64,000 nt of DNA. It comes from Cladorhizidae sp. MBARI D1340-BT2. Taxonomy: Eukaryota; Porifera; Demospongiae; Poecilosclerida; Cladorhizidae. The stretch is from positions 19,340,422-19,404,421 of the forward strand of contig JAQNBH010000010.1 in the NCBI GenBank assembly GCA_028752905.1, given 5' to 3'. The notes below the pieces were generated by a model that was not told where the DNA came from, did not search any database, and worked only from the letters and a program-made list of their open reading frames with translations. Below are positions 47,901 through 56,900 of the stretch, piece after piece (position 1 is the first letter of the stretch; each line of letters opens with the position of its first letter). The translations under genes and the position numbers were made by a program.

Positions 47901-50900
47901 TGCACTATTAGTATATATAATAGCAGTGCATGCACTATTAGTATATATAATAGCAGTGCATGCACTATTAGTGTATATAATAGCATTACCTGACCTGGGG
48001 AGGAGGTAATTGAGGGTGGATGTGTCATGTCAAGTATTGCCATGCTCTTTCCTAGGACATTTTGGAGTTCCTACCAACATGTGGCTGGACAGTCCAGAGA
48101 CTGGGGAAATCCCGGGGGGACTTCCAGGGGTATTGCCAAGTGTACCTTGTAATCCTAAGATAGTTCCATTTGTCCTGGTAGTATTGGGTGGGTTCCCAAG
48201 TGTCCTGGTAATCCTGGGATATCCCAAGTGTCCTGGTAATCCTGGGATGTCCTAGGAAAGTTTGTGCTGAGCATGCCATTGTTGCTAAGTCATGCACACA
48301 TTTGGGGTTGGTATGTACAGATTTAGCATTCCAGAACATGTCGTTCCATCGCAAGAGAACATAAAAATTGATTGAATATGTGGAGCAATATGAATTAAAA
48401 CATGGAACAACCATAGCTCAAGATGGGTTAAAACATGTGGGCAACAATAGCTCGATGGGTTAAAACATGTGGACAACAATAGCTCGATGGGTTAAAACAC
48501 GGGGTGAGTCGCAGTAGCAGCTACAAATATCCTCCTCAATTAAAGGGTGTGACTTATACCACGAGTGATATTTAGCCCAATGGTGGGCATGGCCTCAACA
48601 ATCGCACGGAATAAAAAATCCGAAGCTGCACTAATGAGTTACACATGTGCACAGCTGCATCCAGCACTAATGAGTTACACATGTGCACAGCTGCAGCCAG
48701 CACTAATGAGTTACACATGTGCACAGCCAGCACTAATGAGTTACACATGTGCACAGCTGCAGCCAGTACTAATGAGTTACACATGTGCACAGCTGCTGCC
48801 AGTACTAATGAGTTACACATGTGCACAGCTACAGCCAGCACTAATGAGTTACACATGTGCACAGCTGCAGCCAGTACTAATGAGTTACACATGTGCACAG
48901 CTGCAGCCAGCACTAATGAGTTACACATGTGCACAGCTGCAGCCAGCACTAATGAGTTACACATGGGCACAGCTGCAGCCAGCACTAATGAGTTACACAT
49001 GTGCGCAGCTGAAGCCAGCACTAATGAGTTACACATGAGCACAGCCAGCACTAATGAGTTACACATGTGCACAGCTGCAGCCAGCACTGATGAGTTACAC
49101 ACGTGCACAGCTGCAGCCAGCACTAATGAGTTACACATGTGCACAGCCAGCACTAATTAGTTACACATGTGCACAGCCAGCACTAATGAGTTACACATGT
49201 GCACAGCTACAGCCAGCACTAATGAGTTAGACATGTGCACAGCCAGCACTAATGAGTTACACATGTGCACAGCTGCATCCAGCACTAATGAGTTACACAT
49301 GTGCACAGCTGCATCCAGCACTGATGAGTTACACATGTGCACAGCTACATCCAGAACTGATGAGTTACACATGTGCACAGCTGCAGCCAGCACTAATGAG
49401 TTACACATGTGCACAGCTGCAGCCAGCACTAATGAGTTACACATGTGCACAGCTGCAGCCAGTACTAATGAGTTACACATGTGCACAGCTGCAGCCAGTA
49501 CTAATGAGTTACACATGTGCACAGCTGCTGCCAGTACTAATGAGTTACACATGTGCACAGCTGCAGCCAGCACTAATGAGTTACACATGAGCACAGCCAG
49601 CACTAATGAGTTACACATGTGCACAGCCAGCACTAATGAGTAAAGGCCGGTTCACAATATGACGCTAGCCCAGCGTTTCGTTCCGTTCCGTTACCTAGCG
49701 TCATACCGTCAATTTGTGAACATGCTCCGTTTTGAAGAAAAGAAGAAACGGAGAGAAGCGCTTGATTAGACTCGAGTTCTATTCTAGCGTCTGTTGACGC
49801 TAGCTTGACCAATCAGATTGCTTCATATTTTCACGTGTCATATCGTAGTTCTAATTAATGCCAATTTGTCAGTCGGATGAAAAGTTAGTTGAGGCTGTGC
49901 GAAGCTTTGTATGTCTTTGGAAGGTAGGATCAAGCTCTTACAAGGATCTACAAGCTAAAGAGAGTTGCTAGCAAGGTAAACTACGTAGCTACCGAATTAA
50001 ATTATCTTAAGCACTAATTAGTTACACATGTGCACAGCTGCAGCCAGCACTAATGAGTTACACATGTGCACAGCCAGCACTAATGAGTTACACATGTGCA
50101 CAGCCAGCACTAATGAGTTACACATGTGCACAGCCAGCACTAATGAGTTACACATGTGCACAGCTACAGCCAGCACTAATGAGTTAGACATGTGCACAGC
50201 CAGCACTAATGAGTTACACATGTGCACAGCTGCATCCAGCACTAATGAGTTACACATGTGCACAGCTGCATCCAGCACTGATGAGTTACACATGTGCACA
50301 GCTGCAGCCAGCACTAATGAGTTACACATGTGCACAGCTGCATCCAGAACTGATGAGTTACACATGTGCACAGCTGCAGCCAGCACTAATGAGTTACACA
50401 TGTGCACAGCTGCAGCCAGTACTAATGAGTTACACATGTGCACAGCTGCAGCCAGCACTAATGAGTTACACATGTGCACAGCTGCAGCCAGCACTAATGA
50501 GTTACACATGTGCACAGCTGCAGCCAGTACTAATGAGTTACACATGTGCACAGCTGCAGCCAGCACTAATGAGTTACACATGTGCACAGCTACAGCCAGC
50601 ACTAATGAGGTACACATGTGCACAGCTGCAGCCAGCACTAATGAGTTACACATGTGCACAGCTGCAGCCAGTACTAATGAGTTACACACGTGCACAGCTG
50701 CTGCCAGCACTAATGAGTTACACATGTGCACAGCTACAGCCAGCACTAATGAGTTACACATGTGCACAGCTGCTGCCAGTACTAATGAGTTACACATGTG
50801 CACAGCCAGCACTAATGAGTAAAGGCCGGTTCACAATATGACGCTAGCCCAGCGTTCCGTTCCGTTACCTAGCGTCATACCGTCAATTTGTGAACATGCT

Positions 50901-53900
50901 CCGTTTTGAAGAAAAGAAGAAACGGAGAGAAGCGCTTGATTAGACTCGAGTTCTATTCTAGCGTCTGTTGACGCTAGCTTGACCAATCAGATTGCTTCAT
51001 ATTTTCACGTGTCATATCGTAGTTCTAATTAATGCCAATTTGTCAGTCGGATGAAAAGTTAGTTGAGGCTGTGCGAAGCTTTGTATGTCTTTGGAAGGTA
51101 GGATCAAGCTCTTACAAGGATCTACAAGCTAAAGAGAGTTGCTAGCAAGGTAAACTACGTAGCTACTGAATTAAATTATCTTAGTAGTCGTCATATTCCC
51201 ATAATATTGTTTAGGTTGGAGGCTACACAGCGGATGGATGCATCAAGAGGTGGAGGATGTTGAAGGACAAATTTGTGAGGGAACTGAAAAAGACCAAGAA
51301 GAAGAAGTCTGGAGATGCTGGGCCTGTTGTGGTGTCCAGTGAGCACAAGAAGTATGTAGTGAGGTTGAATATTGATCCCTCTTCAGAAACCTTTCACCCC
51401 ACTACCCCTCATTCCCATGATTCTATGGATTATTACAACTATTGAACTAGTGCATTATATTACATTGCATTTTGTTCAGTGAATGAATGATATAAATAAT
51501 TAGTTGAGTTCTGCGAACATGGCTGTACTGCCAATCAACTTCTCCAGCACTACAGAAGTATTCTTGAAACCTTCCCTGATCTCCACAGCAGACTGAGAAT
51601 GTCTTAATAAAAAGAAATAAACAACGCATATGCAACTATATAGATAAATTATGGCAAACCTGTTGCTGCCAGCATGATCATTCCCGTATTTTGGTTCTTC
51701 ATCTCCTCTTCACCCACCATCAATCATGTTTCTACTACCATCTTCATTATCAGACAACCGCAGATACCTGAAATGGCTTTCTGGATCTGACAGACGCATC
51801 TCCTGAACAGGTTGTGATACTCGCCTTGCTGTCTTCGCATTCTAAATATTGGACTTACCACACTCTGTTCTGCCTTCTCCTATTCCTCCTCCTCCGCCTC
51901 CTGAGCAAAAGAATCAAAATAATAGCCTGCTTCACTGCCGAACTTCGAGTCATAGCTATCCAGCCGTAGTAGAGGGTGTGGTAGGTAAAGGGTCGAACCT
52001 CAATTGGCAAAATTTGGCTCGAGGTGACGGAACGAAACGCCAATTTGTGAACAGGATTGAACGAAACGCTAGACGGAGAAGAAACGGAGACGAAAACGAG
52101 ACGGAACGAAACGCTGGGCTAGCGTCATATTGTGAACCGGCCTTTACACATGAGCACAGCTGCAGCCAGCACTAATGAGTTACACATGTGCACAGCTGCA
52201 TCCAGCACTAATGAGTTACACATGTGCACAGCCAGCACTAATGAGTTACACATGTGCACAGCTGCAGCCAGCACTAATGAGTTACACATGTGCACAGCTG
52301 CAGCCAGTACTAATGAGTTACACATGTGCACAGCTGCAGCCAGTACTAATGAGTTACACATGTGCACAGCTGCTGCCAGTACTAATGAGTTACACATGTG
52401 CACAGCTGCAGCCAGCACTAATGAGTTACACATGAGCACAGCCAGCACTAATGAGTTACACATGTGCACAGCCAGCACTAATGAGTAAAGGCCGGTTCAC
52501 AATATGACGCTAGCCCAGCGTTTCGTTCCGTTCCGTTACCTAGCGTCATACCGTCAATTTGTGAACATGCTCCGTTTTGAAGAAAAGAAGAAACGGAGAG
52601 AAGCGCTTGATTAGACTCGAGTTCTATTCTAGCGTCTGTTGACGCTAGCTTGACCAATCAGATTGCTTCATATTTTCACGTGTCATATCGTAGTTCTAAT
52701 TAATGCCAATTTGTCAGTCGGATGAAAAGTTAGTTGAGGCTGTGCGAAGCTTTGTATGTCTTTGGAAGGTAGGATCAAGCTCTTACAAGGATCTACAAGC
52801 TAAAGAGAGTTGCTAGCAAGGTAAACTACGTAGCTACTGAATTAAATTATCTTAAGCACTAATTAGTTACACATGTGCACAGCTGCAGCCAGCACTAATG
52901 AGTTACACATGTGCACAGCCAGCACTAATGAGTTACACATGTGCACAGCCAGCACTAATGAGTTACACATGTGCACAGCCAGCACTAATGAGTTACACAT
53001 GTGCACAGCTACAGCCAGCACTAATGAGTTAGACATGTGCACAGCCAGCACTAATGAGTTACACATGTGCACAGCTGCATCCAGCACTAATGAGTTACAC
53101 ATGTGCACAGCTGCATCCAGCACTGATGAGTTACACATGTGCACAGCTGCAGCCAGCACTAATGAGTTACACATGTGCACAGCTGCATCCAGAACTGATG
53201 AGTTACACATGTGCACAGCTGCAGCCAGCACTAATGAGTTACACATGTGCACAGCTGCAGCCAGCACTAATGAGTTACACATGTGCACAGCTGCAGCCAG
53301 TACTAATGAGTTACACATGTGCACAGCTGCAGCCAGTACTAATGAGTTACACATGTGCACAGCCAGCACTAATGAGTTACACATGTGCACAGTTACAGCC
53401 AGCACTAATGAGTTACACATGTGCACAGCTGCAGCCAGCACTAATGAGTTACACATGTGCACAGCTGCAGCCAGTACTAATGAGTTACACATGTGCACAG
53501 CTGCAGCCAGCACTAATGAGTTACACATGTGCACAGCTACAGCCAGCACTAATGAGGTACACATGTGCACAGCTGCAGCCAGCACTAATGAGTTACACAT
53601 GTGCACAGCTACAGCCAGCACTAATGAGGTACACATGTGCACAGCTGCAGCCAGCACTAATGAGTTACACATGTGCACAGCTGCAGCCAGTACTAATGAG
53701 TTACACACGTGCACAGCTGCTGCCAGCACTAATGAGTTACACATGTGCACAGCTACAGCCAGCACTAATGAGTTACACATGTGCACAGCTGCTGCCAGTA
53801 CTAATGAGTTACACATGTGCACAGCCAGCACTAATGAGTAAAGGCCGGTTCACAATATGACGCTAGCCCAGCGTTCCGTTCCGTTACCTAGCGTCATACC

Positions 53901-56900
53901 GTCAATTTGTGAACATGCTCCGTTTTGAAGAAAAGAAGAAACGGAGAGAAGCGCTTGATTAGACTCGAGTTCTATTCTAGCGTCTGTTGACGCTAGCTTG
54001 ACCAATCAGATTGCTTCATATTTTCACGTGTCATATCGTAGTTCTAATTAATGCCAATTTGTCAGTCGGATGAAAAGTTAGTTGAGGCTGTGCGAAGCTT
54101 TGTATGTCTTTGGAAGGTAGGATCAAGCTCTTACAAGGATCTACAAGCTAAAGAGAGTTGCTAGCAAGGTAAACTACGTAGCTACTGAATTAAATTATCT
54201 TAGTAGTCGTCATATTCCCATAATATTGTTTAGGTTGGAGGCTACACAGCGGATGGATGCATCAAGAGGTGGAGGATGTTGAAGGACAAATTTGTGAGGG
54301 AACTGAAAAAGACCAAGAAGAAGAAGTCTGGAGATGCTGGGCCTGTTGTGGTGTCCAGTGAGCACAAGAAGTATGTAGTGAGGTTGAATATTGATCCCTC
54401 TTCAGAAACCTTTCACCCCACTACCCCTCATTCCCATGATTCTATGGATTATTACAACTATTGAACTAGTGCATTATATTACATTGCATTTTGTTCAGTG
54501 AATGAATGATATAAATAATTAGTTGAGTTCTGCGAACATGGCTGTACTGCCAATCAACTTCTCCAGCACTACAGAAGTATTCTTGAAACCTTCCCTGATC
54601 TCCACAGCAGACTGAGAATGTCTTAATAAAAAGAAATAAACAACGCATATGCAACTATATAGATAAATTATGGCAAACCTGTTGCTGCCAGCATGATCAT
54701 TCCCGTATTTTGGTTCTTCATCTCCTCTTCACCCACCATCAATCATGTTTCTACTACCATCTTCATTATCAGACAACCGCAGATACCTGAAATGGCTTTC
54801 TGGATCTGACAGACGCATCTCCTGAACAGGTTGTGATACTCGCCTTGCTGTCTTCGCATTCTAAATATTGGACTTACCACACTCTGTTCTGCCTTCTCCT
54901 ATTCCTCCTCCTCCGCCTCCTGAGCAAAAGAATCAAAATAATAGCCTGCTTCACTGCCGAACTTCGAGTCATAGCTATCCAGCCGTAGTAGAGGGTGTGG
55001 TAGGTAAAGGGTCGAACCTCAATTGGCAAAATTTGGCTCGAGGTGACGGAACGAAACGCCAATTTGTGAACAGGATTGAACGAAACGCTAGACGGAGAAG
55101 AAACGGAGACGAAAACGAGACGGAACGAAACGCTGGGCTAGCGTCATATTGTGAACCGGCCTTTACACATGAGCACAGCTGCAGCCAGCACTAATGTGCA
55201 CAGCCAGCACTAATGAGTTACACATGTGCACAGCTGCATCCAGCACTAATGAGTTACACATGTGCACAGCCAGCACTAATGAGTTACACATGTGCACAGC
55301 TGCATCCAGCACTAATGAGTTACACATGTGCACAGCCAGCACTAATGAGTTACACATGTGCACAGCTGCATCCAGCACTAATGAGTTACACATGTGCACA
55401 GCTGCAGCCAGCACTGATGAGTTACACATGTGCACAGCTGCAGCCAGCACTAATGAGTTACACATGTGCACAGCTGCATCCAGCACTAATGAGTTACACA
55501 TGTGCACAGCTGCTGCCAGCACTAATGAGTTACACATGTGCACAGCTGCTGCCAGTACTAATGAGTTACACATGTGCACAGCTGCTGCCAGTACTAATGA
55601 GTTACACATGTGCACAGCTACAGCCAGCACTAATGAGTTACACATGTGCACAGCCAGCACTAATGAGTTACACATGTGCACAGCTGCAGCCAGCACTAAT
55701 GAGTTACACATGTGCACAGCTGCAGCCAGCACTAATGAGTTACACATGTGCACAGCTGCTGCCAGCACTAATGAGTTACACATGTGCACAGCCAGCACTA
55801 ATGAGTTACACATGTGCACAGCTACAGCCAGCACTAATGAGTTACACATGAGCACAGCTGCAGCCAGCACTGATGAGTTACACATGTGCACAGCTGCTGC
55901 CAGCACTAATGAGTTACACATGTGCACAGCTGCTGCCAGTACTAATGAGTTACACATGTGCACAGCTGCTGCCAGTACTAATGAGTTACACATGTGCACA
56001 GCTGCAGCCAGTACTAATGAGTTACACATGTGCACAGCTGCAGCCAGTACTAATGAGTTACAAATGTGCACAGCTGCAGCCAGCACTGATGAGTTACACA
56101 TGTGCACAGCTGCAGCCAGCACTAATGAGGTACACATGTGCACAGCTGCTGCCAGCACTAATGAGTTACACATGTGCACAGCTGCTGCCAGTACTAATGA
56201 GTTACACATGTGCACAGCTGCTGCCAGTACTAATGAGTTACACATGTGCACAGCTGCAGCCAGCACTAATGAGTTACACATGTGCACAGCTGCAGCCAGC
56301 ACTAATGAGTTACACATGTGCACAGCTGCAGCCAGTACTAATGAGTTACACATGTGCACAGCTGCTGCCAGTACTAATGAGTTACACATGTGCACAGCTA
56401 CAGCCAGCACTAATTGAGTTACACACGTGCACAGCTGCAGCCAGTACTAATGAGTTACACATGTGCACAGCTGCAGCCAGCACTAATGAGTTACACATGT
56501 GCACAGCTGCAGCCAGCACTAATGAGTTACACACGTGCACAGCTGCTGCCAGCACTAATGAGTTACACATGTGCACAGCTGCTGCCAGTACTAATGAGTT
56601 ACACATGTGCACAGCTGCTGCCAGTATACTAATGAGTTACACATGTGCACAGCTGCAGCCAAGCTTACAAGCTATGCCACTAGCTTCAAGCTGGTGGAAG
56701 TTGAAGTGCTGATGGTTTGGCTGTGCCATTGTTTCTTCCATTCCAGTCTCTCCATCTTGCTGCCTGTGAATTTTTTCTTCTCCATATTTTCATATAACTA
56801 GCTACCAAGGACTGTAACTGGCTATGCAGCCAATTCAAAATGTACTGCAGTGGCAAGCAGATTTCCCCAGCAATGACTTATATTCCGGCAATATTCCTCG

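Noticed and set aside
45012..48043. Open frames of 993, 935 and 945 codons on both strands
   Set aside because: They arise because the 30-bp unit is a multiple of three and has no stop in those frames. The protein is a 10-residue loop repeated, open in several frames at once, inside an intron.
48057..48255. Possible extra ABHD2 exon after TTTCCTAG
   Set aside because: Exon 5 (phase 1) joins exon 6 (two leading bases) directly, and the translated segment is a low-complexity repeat with no ABHD2 similarity.
51032..51445. Intact MADF gene spliced at CAAG|GTAAAC to TTTAG|GTTGG
   Set aside because: The first block has an in-frame TAG before the donor, and the junction is out of phase.
48565..56712. 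Long Thr/Cys/Met-rich open frames (up to 415 codons) in the ACTAATGAGTTACAC blocks
   Set aside because: Same cause: 27- and 36-bp units keep frame and lack stops; three frames are open together.
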